Origin: a virus
Direction: 5' to 3' (one strand)
DNA: 42,487 bases
IMG/VR virus record: IMGVR_UViG_3300021438_000025
Coordinates: 1-42,487 of that record
The notes under the pieces are model-generated. The model was not told the origin of the DNA and made no database searches. It saw nothing but the letters and a program-made list of their open reading frames with translations. Both the position numbers and the translations under genes were made by a program. Shown here one piece after another: positions 17,501 to 23,927 of this stretch. Within the stretch, counting starts at the first letter, position 1. Each line of letters opens with the position of its first letter.

Positions 17501-18364
17501 GTTTTTGCGACTTGCATCCATCGCTTGATTAACATTAGTCATGTTAAAGGTATCGGCTGTATCTTCAATACCCATTTCTAACACGTTGCCAGTGCTAACA
17601 CCTTTTAGCATGGTGCGTTTAATCTCACTAATGGCAAGCATGGTTTTGTTGATGATGCTACCCGCTTTTTTAGTCTTGATAACCATCAAGCCTGCTTTAG
17701 TCGCAACGCTGTCATCCGTTATCATTGATCGGATAAACGACTTCATTGGGAATAATGCGCGGGTATAAACGGACCTGCCAACATAGCCATAGCTTGACTG
17801 TGTGTAAGACAGATAGATAGGACGCTCATTCATGAACGTACAAACCCTAGAATGATGATAGGCTTTACCTTGGCAAGTTACCGCGTCAATGCGTTGAAAT
17901 TCGACACTGTTAGCATCTTGGGATAAGATAACGCTACCCGCCGTATTTAGCGGGTCTAACACGTTAAAAAAGATATTAAGCTTATGTAATTGGTCAAGTG
18001 GTAATGGTTCATCGGTTTTGATGTCCTCATTATCAATGCCCATAACAGCACTGCCAAAGCCGTATATACGCGCTTGGCGTACAATGTTGGCTATGATGCT
18101 ATCCACATTTAACGCCGTCCATTCTGTTTCAAATGCGTTTACTACTAAGTCCTCTGGACTGTTAGGCACTGACAGTTTACGCGGTTTCGACAATGCTTTA
18201 GTAATCGGCAAATCGACTATCTTTGCACCTAACGGGTGATGTAAATACAGTTCTTTACATAACTGATAGCCCAAATCAGAACCTACCTGAATGTTATCAG
18301 CCATCAAAATGCTGAGTAGTGGTGTCGTTAAGCTGCTGCCAGTAATGTCTAGTTCTGCATTCAT
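14519..18364 (-). CDS. Portal protein (DUF1073-like) fused to ddrB/ParB-like polyvalent region
   Basis: A 1281-aa protein. Residues 1-450 match DUF1073-type portals (DLGYQLCKELYLHHPLGAKIVDLP, then ATGFGEGAEDAKEIAEYIDWF) and a Gln-rich linker follows at 455-485. Normal portals of this kind are about 450-550 aa. Residues 498-530 hold GHGGSHVFIGAGGQIEKG, a linker motif seen in phage head fusions. Residues about 630-745 (SELQPRDRSKQ, APIVGKDGVVESGNGRT, KPVLVRER) match the ddrB-like ParB domain found in polyvalent proteins. The final 90 residues are a separate small domain. I infer that the extra part is carried in the virion and may enter the host with DNA. Confidence 0.85.
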   Translation of the reverse strand: MNAELDITGSSLTTPLLSILMADNIQVGSDLGYQLCKELYLHHPLGAKIVDLPITKALSKPRKLSVPNSPEDLVVNAFETEWTALNVDSIIANIVRQARIYGFGSAVMGIDNEDIKTDEPLPLDQLHKLNIFFNVLDPLNTAGSVILSQDANSVEFQRIDAVTCQGKAYHHSRVCTFMNERPIYLSYTQSSYGYVGRSVYTRALFPMKSFIRSMITDDSVATKAGLMVIKTKKAGSIINKTMLAISEIKRTMLKGVSTGNVLEMGIEDTADTFNMTNVNQAMDASRKNILENIAAAANLPAKLLSNETFATGFGEGAEDAKEIAEYIDWFRGELQSLYDFFDQIVMYRAWNPEFYATIQAQYPVSYGAVSWQTAFNSWRKSFCAEWENLLKEPDSELIKVEETKFKAITDLIGAVYDKLDPENQAKVLEWTESNLNDNKLLFPNPLEIDTQALIEYAAEQQAQAQQQQAEQMAMMQQQQPQEQPGQPTYADSMAYADGWITLNGESGEEGHGGSHVFIGAGGQIEKGASGLKGKKISDLGGTKNFTKYETNEEKVGGVSSQDYQAFQAWKQSVGKAEPKQQFNQDGTGLGNVSKVKTAKGTEVETRFKVVDAGELKTSHDSNGNANLDFPSELQPRDRSKQTSRAWVAKTSKNLDVDKLGKTRDAANGAPIVGKDGVVESGNGRTMAINAAYENGHADEYRAWLQEEAAGLGIDPESIKGMKKPVLVRERQTDIDRSIFTKEANEDDKMAMTATEKARSDGDKINSTLVDKLHDGDLMSKDNRDFVQGFLKTLGDAEAAQYYTTSGKLTKHIYDRVQAAVFSRAYDDDRLLELMVDDADPNVKNIISALNGAAGSFIQARESNEQAHGVMTDTLASGVKISMDKEAVNLLLDASNAILEAKNKGLSIGDYLRQNNIFGEDETPADVAEMALFISENARSPKKLTQVFKGMADAINQQAEHAQTNDLMGGLDTVGIMDIFRQAAGITPKINAPESPKQPEKTGGFVDMFTETRGQRKDRESFQAQQVESAEPLKGVARLKAMNEQRAKEKEADKLANPEKYESAKGSPKKNTLESEHHVNEHYAKATIPELEKMHKDMKAKGEKLSLKALENTPTGKGGGGNQRKNNQFDTTGGNILANAMDLESYIEARKSAEPKQPAPEAKPSEQVTNNLTGIDNRDLISPTSQVEAATGETKMNVATVKPTKEQTADIRKIVSSHGIKGVKQPLHAVMVGKQGDGFMSLEKRKSLIEDLNKAGFFVENQDEILSNPDYLVDSLMVWKKA

Positions 18365-18365
18365 G

Positions 18366-19826
18366 TTAGTGATCTTCTTTTAGTGTTAAAAGTATCGAGT
18401 AATTAAACGTGTCCAATAAATCATCAGAACCGTTATCAATCCCGATTCTAAAGTTTATTATCTGGTTCAATAAATGGTTTTTTGGCTGGTCTTTAAGTAC
18501 CACTATCTTATCATAAGCGTATTCGCTAAAGCGTATCATGCCCTTAAATACATAAGGACTGGCGGCAATAGCACGTTCTGATTTTCCCATTTTTGCGGTA
18601 TAAATTTCAGGGATAGCATTAGCAAGTATTCCATCGTTTGCACACTGCTGTAACAAAATCGCACCTGAGCTGCGATCTTCGATCCAGACACTTGAACCAT
18701 GACGGGCTTTGCACTGTAAGCCTAGCTCAATTGATCTATCAATGACAGATGGCAACCAATTGATTAAACTACCGCCCTCAATTTGTACCGCGTCCCAATC
18801 GAGTATAATTAATTGTGGCGTAGGGTACTGAATAAATGCGCAATGAATAACCGCTGTACTATCGTTCTTTTTACCCGTTTTAACCGCTGTATCCAAAACT
18901 GTAATGATTTGCTGGCAGTTTGCAGGGTACGCAACGGGTAAGCCATTTTCAAGTAAATCGGCTTCATTGAAAAACAAACCGCCTGGAGGCATTGGATTTT
19001 GTTGGTACATCGCCTCCCAAAAATATACACCCACCGTTGACCGTGTTTTTTCAAGCTTTTCGATAGGATGAAGTTCTGGCACTAAGGCTTTTCCGTCATC
19101 AGATATAGCTTTAAAGACTAGGTGTCTTGTATGTGGATCGTTCTCAAGTACACGCCCTGATAAGTCATCCACTGCCCAGCGCGTTGCCATAATGATATGC
19201 CCGCTATTCTTTGATAGTCTGGTTAAGAACGTGGTTAAGTACCAATCCCAAATACCAGATTTAACAGTTTCGCTGAGTGCTTCTTGACTGTTCTTTATGG
19301 GGTCATCAATGATGCCAATATCCACTTTACGACCAGTTAAACCACCACCAACACCGATACCGCGATATTGTCCACGTTCGCCCACTTCATAGGCTGTTGA
19401 GTTCTGCTTACTTGCTACGCCTGCTTTCTTTTGTCCTAATAGGGTATTAGGGAATAGCCGTTTATACTCGTCTTTGTTAATAATTCGCTGTACATCTCGC
19501 CCCATGTCCTCGGCTAAATCTGAGTTATAAGACACACCAGCAATTGATAAATCTGCATTGATGCCGTGTAGATAGGCAGGTAAATAGCGACTAACAATCG
19601 TACTCTTGCCGTGCTGAGGTGGCGCGCCCAAAACAATAACAGGTCGTTTACCGTTGTACACATCAAAAATAAACTGCATCAAATCAGCACAGACACGCTG
19701 TGAAAACTCAGAAACAATATAGTCGGGGTCTATGTATCTGATAAACTCATGCAAATCAGCACGTGCTTTACGCCGCTTAAGCAGTTCTTGTGCTGCTTGT
19801 GCTTGCAATGATTGTGAGTTCGTCAT
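18366..19826 (-). CDS. terL: Terminase large subunit
   Basis: A 486-aa packaging motor. The ATPase has a Walker A GAPPQHGKST (67-76), a Walker B VDIGIIDDP (168-176) and a coupling-like TRWAVDD (215-221). The nuclease domain begins with ITVLDTAVKTGKKNDSTAV (D312) and has WIEDRSSG further on, as in RNase-H-fold terminases. The gene starts 50 bases before the end of the small-subunit candidate and is followed by the portal after one base. Terminal overlap and gene continuity fit headful or circularly permuted packaging, but this protein alone does not prove it. Confidence 0.95.
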   Translation of the reverse strand: MTNSQSLQAQAAQELLKRRKARADLHEFIRYIDPDYIVSEFSQRVCADLMQFIFDVYNGKRPVIVLGAPPQHGKSTIVSRYLPAYLHGINADLSIAGVSYNSDLAEDMGRDVQRIINKDEYKRLFPNTLLGQKKAGVASKQNSTAYEVGERGQYRGIGVGGGLTGRKVDIGIIDDPIKNSQEALSETVKSGIWDWYLTTFLTRLSKNSGHIIMATRWAVDDLSGRVLENDPHTRHLVFKAISDDGKALVPELHPIEKLEKTRSTVGVYFWEAMYQQNPMPPGGLFFNEADLLENGLPVAYPANCQQIITVLDTAVKTGKKNDSTAVIHCAFIQYPTPQLIILDWDAVQIEGGSLINWLPSVIDRSIELGLQCKARHGSSVWIEDRSSGAILLQQCANDGILANAIPEIYTAKMGKSERAIAASPYVFKGMIRFSEYAYDKIVVLKDQPKNHLLNQIINFRIGIDNGSDDLLDTFNYSILLTLKEDH

Positions 19827-20082
19827 CGGATAATTCGGATACAGGTTTATCTGTGTGTGTGTTTAAATTGATGTCTTTCTTTTCCACAAACAGCCCGTGA
19901 AGCTTGCCTAACACCTCGGCTGACTTGTTGCGGTCTGTCGCACGTTCAAACTTGTTGGTAAACGTAGACAGTAAACCAAGGGTTAAGATTTGCTTGATTT
20001 CTTCATCGGTAGGTATTTCACCGCGTTCTATTTCATTAGGCGATACAAACTCAAACAGGCTTAATTGCCTTTCATCATCCAT
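19777..20082 (-). CDS. Putative terminase small subunit
   Basis: A 101-aa acidic and helical protein just before and overlapping terL by 50 bases. The central part, EEIKQILTLGLLSTFTNKFERATDRNKSAEVLGKLHGLF, could form the helical oligomerisation core; the C-terminus SELSDDELTIIAS is a pattern seen at the end of several small terminases. No clear helix-turn-helix at the N-terminus, which is shorter than usual. The role is inferred from position, size and overlap with terL. Confidence 0.6.
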   Translation of the reverse strand: MDDERQLSLFEFVSPNEIERGEIPTDEEIKQILTLGLLSTFTNKFERATDRNKSAEVLGKLHGLFVEKKDINLNTHTDKPVSELSDDELTIIASTSSTRTA

Positions 20083-20285
20083 TAGGGCGCACCTATTCCA
20101 TCGCTATCAATTAGCAATTGATCTATATACATGTGTTTCGGCATAAAATCCTGACATTCGTTGTGATTCTGTCCTTGACCATAAATAATCTTACACCCGT
20201 AAAACCACATGCCTCCGTACTGGCAAAGCTCGCGGCTTGTGCAGTTTCCGTTGTTGCAGTGAATGGTTTTTTTTCGGGTTGTCAT
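20082..20285 (-). CDS. Cysteine-rich small protein
   Basis: A 67-aa protein with five cysteines (CNNGNCTSRELCQYGG, GCKIIYG, NECQDFMP), probably zinc-binding or compact. Its start overlaps the TGA of the 45-aa protein upstream (ATGA), and its stop overlaps the small terminase start (TAATG). It might be a nuclease accessory or a packaging factor by location; I do not recognise the family. Confidence 0.6.
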   Translation of the reverse strand: MTTRKKTIHCNNGNCTSRELCQYGGMWFYGCKIIYGQGQNHNECQDFMPKHMYIDQLLIDSDGIGAP

Positions 20286-20419
20286 CGGTTTTTTATATAG
20301 TCACTGGGTTGTTTACGGTCTTTGTGTTCACGCGGTTTGTTTTTAGTGTACTTGCTATGTAGTTTTGACGCTACGCCTAACAAGTGATAGTTGTATAAAT
20401 TAATCGGCGGTGTGGTCAT
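20282..20419 (-). CDS. Small basic protein downstream of Rha-like gene
   Basis: A 45-aa basic protein (MTTPPINLYNYHLLGVASKL then a Lys/Arg-rich tail KNKPREHKDRKQPSDYIKNR). It is in the gap between the Rha-like gene and the cysteine-rich gene, overlapping both by ATGA, which supports real translation. The tail could bind nucleic acid. No family recognised. Confidence 0.55.
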   Translation of the reverse strand: MTTPPINLYNYHLLGVASKLHSKYTKNKPREHKDRKQPSDYIKNR

Positions 20420-20877
20420 TTATTCCAACCATATAGTTTTTTATTCTCGATTTCCTTTTCTAGTCTGTCCTCAATCCATTTTACATCGTTTCTTAAGTCA
20501 TTAATGGCAACATTCGTTATTGCCTGGTCTTTTTCCAATGCCTGTATTCTATCGTGACTTTCAACCAATGCCCTGGCGTAATCGACTATGGTTAATGGCT
20601 TGTTTTCTAATTCTTGCCAACGGTCAATAATGCGCATTAACAATGCTGTGTTTAGCCTTGCAGATACAGCAATTGATTGTCGCTTGTCTAGTTCATAAGT
20701 TTCGTATTCGTTTCCTTGCGTTGTACGATACGAGCTTTTCGTAACGTTGCCAAACTCTTTATTTTCAATCATTTTTTCAACAATACGCATTGCGTCATTG
20801 TGACGAACACAAAGCAAATCAGTTATTTCTTTCAACGTCATTGTTTGCGAGCTTTTTATTTCAATTAATTCGTTCAT
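20416..20877 (-). CDS. Rha-like phage regulatory protein (1)
   Basis: A 153-aa protein with the Rha-type layout: an N-terminal DNA-binding part TMTLKEITDLLCVRHNDAMRIVEKM, the core YETYELDKRQSIAVSARLN with LLMRIIDRWQELE, a coiled region, and the tail WIEDRLEKEIENKKLYGWNK. The last 20 residues are close to those of the second Rha-like protein at 27437-27928, so the two share a C-terminal module. Rha proteins act as regulators that hinder growth of some temperate phages in certain hosts. A terminator-like hairpin (20909-20958) lies before the gene. It heads the terminase gene cluster. Confidence 0.7.
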   Translation of the reverse strand: MNELIEIKSSQTMTLKEITDLLCVRHNDAMRIVEKMIENKEFGNVTKSSYRTTQGNEYETYELDKRQSIAVSARLNTALLMRIIDRWQELENKPLTIVDYARALVESHDRIQALEKDQAITNVAINDLRNDVKWIEDRLEKEIENKKLYGWNK

Positions 20878-20902
20878 TTTACCAACCTAAAAATCTACCT
20901 AA

Positions 20903-20958
20903 AAAAGATGCGGCACTGACTGGGTAGGCAATCATTCGAGTTGCAATCTCTAGCCGCA
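20903..20958 (-). terminator. Terminator-like hairpin, possible copy C3 of the RNA element
   Basis: On the minus strand the stem TGCGGC / GCCGCA (20909-20958) encloses a 38-base loop and is followed by ATCTTTTTT, after the last lysis gene. The loop contains, in order, GATTG, CTCGAA, CTACC and AG, similar to the blocks in the hairpins at 5766 and 42067. It may be a terminator or attenuator that lets some transcripts read into the Rha-like and terminase genes. Confidence 0.5.
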
Positions 20959-20972
20959 AAACTATAAAAACT

Positions 20973-21086
20973 TTACTGATTAATTCTATGATTCTCTACG
21001 ATGTCTTTATACACCATGCCGCGAAAATAGAAAAACACAAAAGGGCTGATTGCCATGATTGCAAAAAGTAGCACTAATAAAATCAT
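20973..21086 (-). CDS. 37-aa membrane protein after endolysin
   Basis: MILLVLLFAIMAISPFVFFY is one strong membrane helix, followed by FRGMVYKDIVENHRINQ, a charged tail that would face the cytoplasm by the positive-inside rule. The ATG overlaps the endolysin TGA (AATGA), so translation is coupled with lysis genes. It could be a holin-like or antiholin-like helper. Too short for standard gene calls; supported by overlap and composition. Confidence 0.6.
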   Translation of the reverse strand: MILLVLLFAIMAISPFVFFYFRGMVYKDIVENHRINQ

Positions 21087-21664
21087 TTAAGCAAGCTCCA
21101 ATAATGATTAAACCGCTCAATCCGATTCTCCAGCCCAATTAACCCGCCATTAACACGTCTGGTTACATTAACCACGTCCGCCCGTTCAGCACCTGTACAC
21201 TCTTGCCACACTTTACGCGCATCAAAGTAGAAAATAGCTGACGCAAGTGGGTATTTTTCAGCGACTAGCCAAGGTTGAGCGACACAGTTTACCCCGACAA
21301 ACTCAGAAAACTCCTTGTAGTTGTCATGAAAGGTCAACTGAATATAACCACGTCCACGATACCGCCATCCATCACCAGACATTTCTGCACCGTTTCCGAA
21401 CCGATTAGCATAAACACGGTTTGCTATGCGCTCTGGGTTGTGTTCGTATTCTACCGCTTTCAGTGTGTCGAAATACTTGCGAAACGTTTTTACCAGTGCT
21501 TCTGCTGAATAGTTCAGATTTTCCTCAACAAACTGAAACCCGCCGCTTTCGTGGTCACACTGTGCCAACAAGTGAGCCACGCGCAACGGATTAAGCACGC
21601 TGTACTGTTGTAGTTCAGCATAGACCTTTTCGGGTAGATGTGGCTTTAATGGTTCAATATTCAT
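21083..21664 (-). CDS. Endolysin, GH19 chitinase/lysozyme family
   Basis: A 193-aa enzyme of the GH19 type, which cuts peptidoglycan. CDHESGGF with E39 and FVEENLNYSA with E48 are the catalytic signature, and GRGYIQLTFHDNY (105-117) is the substrate-binding region. No signal peptide or cell wall binding domain, so it depends on a holin. I start at the ATG 21662-21664; an upstream TTG would add 17 residues without family similarity. Its start overlaps the end of the 39-aa membrane protein, and its stop overlaps the 37-aa one. Confidence 0.9.
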   Translation of the reverse strand: MNIEPLKPHLPEKVYAELQQYSVLNPLRVAHLLAQCDHESGGFQFVEENLNYSAEALVKTFRKYFDTLKAVEYEHNPERIANRVYANRFGNGAEMSGDGWRYRGRGYIQLTFHDNYKEFSEFVGVNCVAQPWLVAEKYPLASAIFYFDARKVWQECTGAERADVVNVTRRVNGGLIGLENRIERFNHYWSLLK

Positions 21665-21770
21665 GAGGCGGTAACTGTGAAAAGTAATAGAACAACATGA
21701 TAAACGGCAACGCAATAATAACGATTGCCCATGCCAGAACTGAGACTGGTTTAACGTTTTTGGCTATCAT
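21651..21770 (-). CDS. 39-aa membrane protein between Rz and endolysin
   Basis: MIAKNVKPVSVLAWAIVIIALPFIMLFYYF, then SQLPPHEY: one membrane helix of about 21 residues and short tails. The ATG (21768-21770) has AAAGGAG 7 bases upstream, the start overlaps the end of Rz by 20 bases and the end overlaps the endolysin start by 14. Such overlap strongly suggests real translation. A holin, pinholin or antiholin role is possible. Confidence 0.65.
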
Positions 21771-22278
21771 CGATTAGCTCCTTTTGAATGCTGTTAATCC
21801 AGTTAAGCAGGTAATGCTTATCCTGGTCTAGTCTGTCGATGTTTACGGCGTTGTTTGATAGATATGTATCAAGTTTTTCTGAAATTCCATCGGTTTCCAG
21901 TTCTGATTCTCTGACAGCATCCTTTGCACTTCGGGTGGAATTATCAGTTTTGGACACTCTGTCGCAACTACGGGTTGTATGACTTGTTTGCTTGTGCATC
22001 CGCTGAGCAGTAACAAGCTGATCGTGTAGACTATCGTTAGCTGTGATCTGGTCATGGTATCGCTTCTCAAGTTCAATTATGGTCGTTTCTTGCGTATCTT
22101 TTATCGCTTCAACTTGTTGTTGTGCCTGGCGTTGTAATTTAACCGACTGTATGTGTATTTCTTCCAAATGAGTTTGCAGTTTTACGACTTCATCATATTC
22201 GCCAGCCCATCCGTAGTAATAGCCACCGCAAAAACACAGCGCAAGTGATACGGCATACAGAATCGGCAAGATAGGCAT
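21751..22278 (-). CDS. Rz: i-spanin, Rz-like
   Basis: A 175-aa inner-membrane spanin subunit. Residues 2-22 (PILPILYAVSLALCFCGGYYY) anchor it in the inner membrane; the rest is a long periplasmic coiled coil (KLQTHLEEIHIQSVKLQRQAQQQ, TTIIELEKRYHDQ) as in Rz proteins. It would pair with the outer-membrane lipoprotein Rz1 encoded inside it in another frame (21843-22055) and fuse the two membranes after wall breakdown. The start overlaps the holin TAA (TAATG). Confidence 0.85.
   Translation of the reverse strand: MPILPILYAVSLALCFCGGYYYGWAGEYDEVVKLQTHLEEIHIQSVKLQRQAQQQVEAIKDTQETTIIELEKRYHDQITANDSLHDQLVTAQRMHKQTSHTTRSCDRVSKTDNSTRSAKDAVRESELETDGISEKLDTYLSNNAVNIDRLDQDKHYLLNWINSIQKELIDDSQKR
21843..22055 (-). 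CDS. Rz1: o-spanin, Rz1-like lipoprotein, embedded in Rz
   Basis: A 70-aa protein read in a different frame wholly within Rz. MTRSQLTIVYTISLLLLSGC is a lipoprotein signal with lipobox LLSGC, cysteine at 20. The mature part (TSKQVIQPVVATECPKLIIPP) is proline-containing, as in Rz1 lipoproteins. I choose the ATG at 22053-22055 because it directly precedes the signal; an upstream start would add MNLRSD. Embedded Rz1 is a classic architecture. Confidence 0.85.
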   Translation of the reverse strand: MTRSQLTIVYTISLLLLSGCTSKQVIQPVVATECPKLIIPPEVQRMLSENQNWKPMEFQKNLIHIYQTTP

Positions 22279-22451
22279 TATTTATCCTTAGCCAATCCCA
22301 TGCCACCAACGACAGCCGCCGCCAGTACCATTAAATCCTCGATTGATTCATTGTTCGATACTTTTGTAAATCCAATCACCGCAACGACTAGCCAGACTAA
22401 ACCGCGATAAGTAGAAGCCTCTGAAAGCCGTTGTTTTAAATATTCTTTCAT
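22278..22451 (-). CDS. Putative holin (57 aa)
   Basis: MKEYLKQRLSEASTYRGLVW then LVVAVIGFT, a soluble turn NNESIED, and LMVLAAAVVGGMGLA: two hydrophobic segments. The N-terminal pattern (S)EASTYRGLV is common in small phage holins of Gram-negative hosts (usually written STWRG). The start overlaps the upstream stop (ATGA), and the stop overlaps Rz (TAATG). It would form the membrane hole that releases the endolysin. Confidence 0.75.
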   Translation of the reverse strand: MKEYLKQRLSEASTYRGLVWLVVAVIGFTKVSNNESIEDLMVLAAAVVGGMGLAKDK

Positions 22452-22621
22452 TCGTCGCCATCCTCTTCTGTATAGTTAGAGTCATATTTAAGCAAGTGAT
22501 GCCTGATATGGTCAAGACGCTTAAATATGAGTTTTACTTGATGCACAAGCGTTTTTATTGCCCATAAGCCAATCACACCAGCCCACGATAACGCGGTTTG
22601 TACGTCTATTTCTACCTGCAT
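22448..22621 (-). CDS. Small membrane protein at head of lysis cassette
   Basis: A 57-aa protein: MQVEIDVQTALSWAGVIGLWAIKTLV has one membrane helix, and the C-terminal half is charged and helical (VKLIFKRLDHIRHHLLK, then acidic TEEDGDE). This layout is like lysis-cassette membrane proteins such as antiholins or DUF-type holins. It is the first gene after the terminator at 22675-22703, and its TGA overlaps the holin start. The ATG at 22619-22621 is used; a TTG four codons upstream is possible. Confidence 0.65.
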   Translation of the reverse strand: MQVEIDVQTALSWAGVIGLWAIKTLVHQVKLIFKRLDHIRHHLLKYDSNYTEEDGDE

Positions 22622-22674
22622 TATACACCACAAAATAAAATAATTTTAACCGCCTTATAACACAAATTGCTGAC

Positions 22675-22703
22675 AAAAAAAAGCCCGCTGTTTACACGGG
22701 CTT
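22675..22703 (-). terminator. Rho-independent terminator before lysis cassette
   Basis: On the minus strand the stem AAGCCCG / CGGGCTT with a 9-base loop is followed by TTTTTTTT. It ends transcripts coming from the small accessory genes above 22708. The lysis cassette below must have another promoter or readthrough; no clear -35/-10 pair is visible in the 54 bases between. Confidence 0.85.
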
Positions 22704-22707
22704 GGTT

Positions 22708-23082
22708 TTAAGCTGCTTGCTGTTGTTCGCGTTGTTTTATTGCTCGGTTTAGTTCAAGTTGCAATCTTTTTATATCAACTATATCTTTTGTTATATCAGA
22801 GTAACTTATACTAAGTTTTTTAGATATAGATTTACCGCATATTAACTTTTTAACATACTCAGTTAGATGCTTATTTTCTTTTAAATAAGTTCGTTTTTTA
22901 TTGTAGTATTCTTTTTTGTATTTTTGCCTTGTTTTTTTATCTGATTCACGGCTTTTTTCTTTATTACCTTTTATTTCAAGTCTTTTTCTTGCATCTTCAT
23001 AATGACATATTTTACATGCCCCATTTTTATACCTCTCAACAACTCCGTGTTTTTTACAAGGTTTCACCGTCGATATAGTCAC
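22708..23082 (-). CDS. Basic protein with zinc-binding CxxC motifs
   Basis: A 124-aa very basic protein. The N-terminus has PCKKHG and CKICHYEDARKR, a pattern seen at the start of small phage proteins linked to HNH-type domains, but no HNH core follows. Residues 35-80 are Lys/Glu/Tyr-rich helix. It starts with GTG at 23080-23082, with GGGAT 5 bases upstream, and overlaps the end of the 71-aa gene by 29 bases. Possibly a nucleic-acid binding protein. Function unknown. Confidence 0.6.
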   Translation of the reverse strand: MTISTVKPCKKHGVVERYKNGACKICHYEDARKRLEIKGNKEKSRESDKKTRQKYKKEYYNKKRTYLKENKHLTEYVKKLICGKSISKKLSISYSDITKDIVDIKRLQLELNRAIKQREQQQAA

Positions 23083-23269
23083 GTTCTATCCCCTTTGTGT
23101 TATCTGGAAGTGCTTTAATTGCTGCAATCTCAACAATCCATGAATTAATCACACTGTTTGCCAAGTTACTCACAACTTTAGCCTGATTTATGCTTGTTGC
23201 GCCGTTTTGAACGTTTGCTATTTCTTGCTCTAGTTTTGCGCGTAGTGCGCTCATTTCTGGAATATTCAT
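23054..23269 (-). CDS. Hypothetical helical protein
   Basis: A 71-aa protein, MNIPEMSALRAKLEQEIANVQNG..., mostly helical with a repeated NL/NS pattern (VVSNLANSVINSW). ATG at 23267-23269 is chosen; a longer frame would overlap the HTH gene. Similar short helical proteins occur beside small HTH genes in phages and are of unknown role. The TAA overlaps the next gene's start region. Confidence 0.55.
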   Translation of the reverse strand: MNIPEMSALRAKLEQEIANVQNGATSINQAKVVSNLANSVINSWIVEIAAIKALPDNTKGIERDYIDGETL

Positions 23270-23279
23270 GATGTTTTCT

Positions 23280-23465
23280 CTATTTGTTAAAACACGTCTT
23301 AATTTTAAACAGCTCCCACATTGCCGCTGGTATCGTTTTTTTACTGCTTGTCTGTCCTTCCCAGCGTTGCCAAGTGTTCTGACTAACGCTGAGCATTTCT
23401 GCACAATTTTTGGTTGTTAAATTTAGCCGCTTCCTTGCGGCTTTGAGTTCTTCCTGGCTAGGCAT
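23280..23465 (-). CDS. XRE-like helix-turn-helix protein
   Basis: A 61-aa DNA-binding protein. MPSQEELKAARKRLNLTTKN, then CAEMLSVSQNTWQRWEG, is a Cro/CI-type helix-turn-helix with recognition helix SQNTWQRWE. The length allows just the five-helix domain. I start at ATG 23463-23465. It overlaps the end of the zinc protein upstream by 8 bases. It probably controls accessory or late transcription; its operator is not evident. Confidence 0.7.
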   Translation of the reverse strand: MPSQEELKAARKRLNLTTKNCAEMLSVSQNTWQRWEGQTSSKKTIPAAMWELFKIKTCFNK

Positions 23466-23793
23466 AAGTTCCCCTTTGTTCAAAAATGTTGTGAATTGCT
23501 TTTTTCCATCTGCCGACAGTTGGTTTTGTCATCCAATAGAACCAATAAAGATTCATCATGCGCAATATTTGTTTTTCTCCACATCCCTGATTAATCCAGC
23601 ATTTGACCTGGGCTTTTACTTCTCCCAATCTGTGAAGATGCCAACATGACTCTGAGCAAAAATCCTCAATGTCATCGCTTGGCGGTGTAAACTCTTTACC
23701 GCATCCAGCGCAACATAGCGCGTCTGGTTCGTCTCGGTCTATTGGGTTTAGCCATGCTTCGCGCATGTTTTCGACTTGTTTGTATGTGTTCAT
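23458..23793 (-). CDS. Zinc-ribbon-containing protein
   Basis: A 111-aa protein with LCCAGCGKEFTPP and DFCSESCWHLHR in residues about 25-50, a zinc-binding pair like MYM/TRASH-type or DUF2116-type ribbons. The C-terminal half has QGCGEKQILRMMNLYWFYW and a WKKAIH, maybe a helix-turn-helix (KPTVGRWKKAI). The ATG overlaps the TGA of the small zinc protein upstream (ATGA). Likely a regulator; family not recognised. Confidence 0.6.
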   Translation of the reverse strand: MNTYKQVENMREAWLNPIDRDEPDALCCAGCGKEFTPPSDDIEDFCSESCWHLHRLGEVKAQVKCWINQGCGEKQILRMMNLYWFYWMTKPTVGRWKKAIHNIFEQRGTYA

Positions 23794-23927
23794 GATTGCA
23801 CCTTTTCGCATTTTTTGCAGATAACAGAAAACCTATGATTAATTAATCTAAATTTTGATGGTGATAACATTCTTTCGCATTTTCTGCACAATCTAAAATC
23901 TGTTGGGGTTTGTTTTTTATCGTTCAT
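23790..23927 (-). CDS. 45-aa zinc-finger-like protein
   Basis: MNDKKQTPTDFRLCRKCERM then a basic loop, then VICKKCEKVQS: two CxxC pairs 23 residues apart, giving a four-cysteine zinc site. Overlaps of four bases with genes on both sides (ATGA) support translation. Such tiny zinc proteins are common in phage early regions. Function unknown. Confidence 0.6.
   Translation of the reverse strand: MNDKKQTPTDFRLCRKCERMLSPSKFRLINHRFSVICKKCEKVQS

Noticed and set aside
14519-18364. Anti-CBASS nuclease (Acb1) call for the portal
   Set aside because: DUF1073 portals are sometimes labelled Acb1-like in databases, but the catalytic His-x-Thr pairs of Acb1 are not seen, and the position next to terL fits a portal.
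20081-22708. Integrase, excisionase or att site near the lysis/terminase genes
   Set aside because: No tyrosine or serine recombinase motif is present anywhere in the window, and no tRNA-like or long core repeat is seen; the Rha-like genes alone do not show lysogeny.
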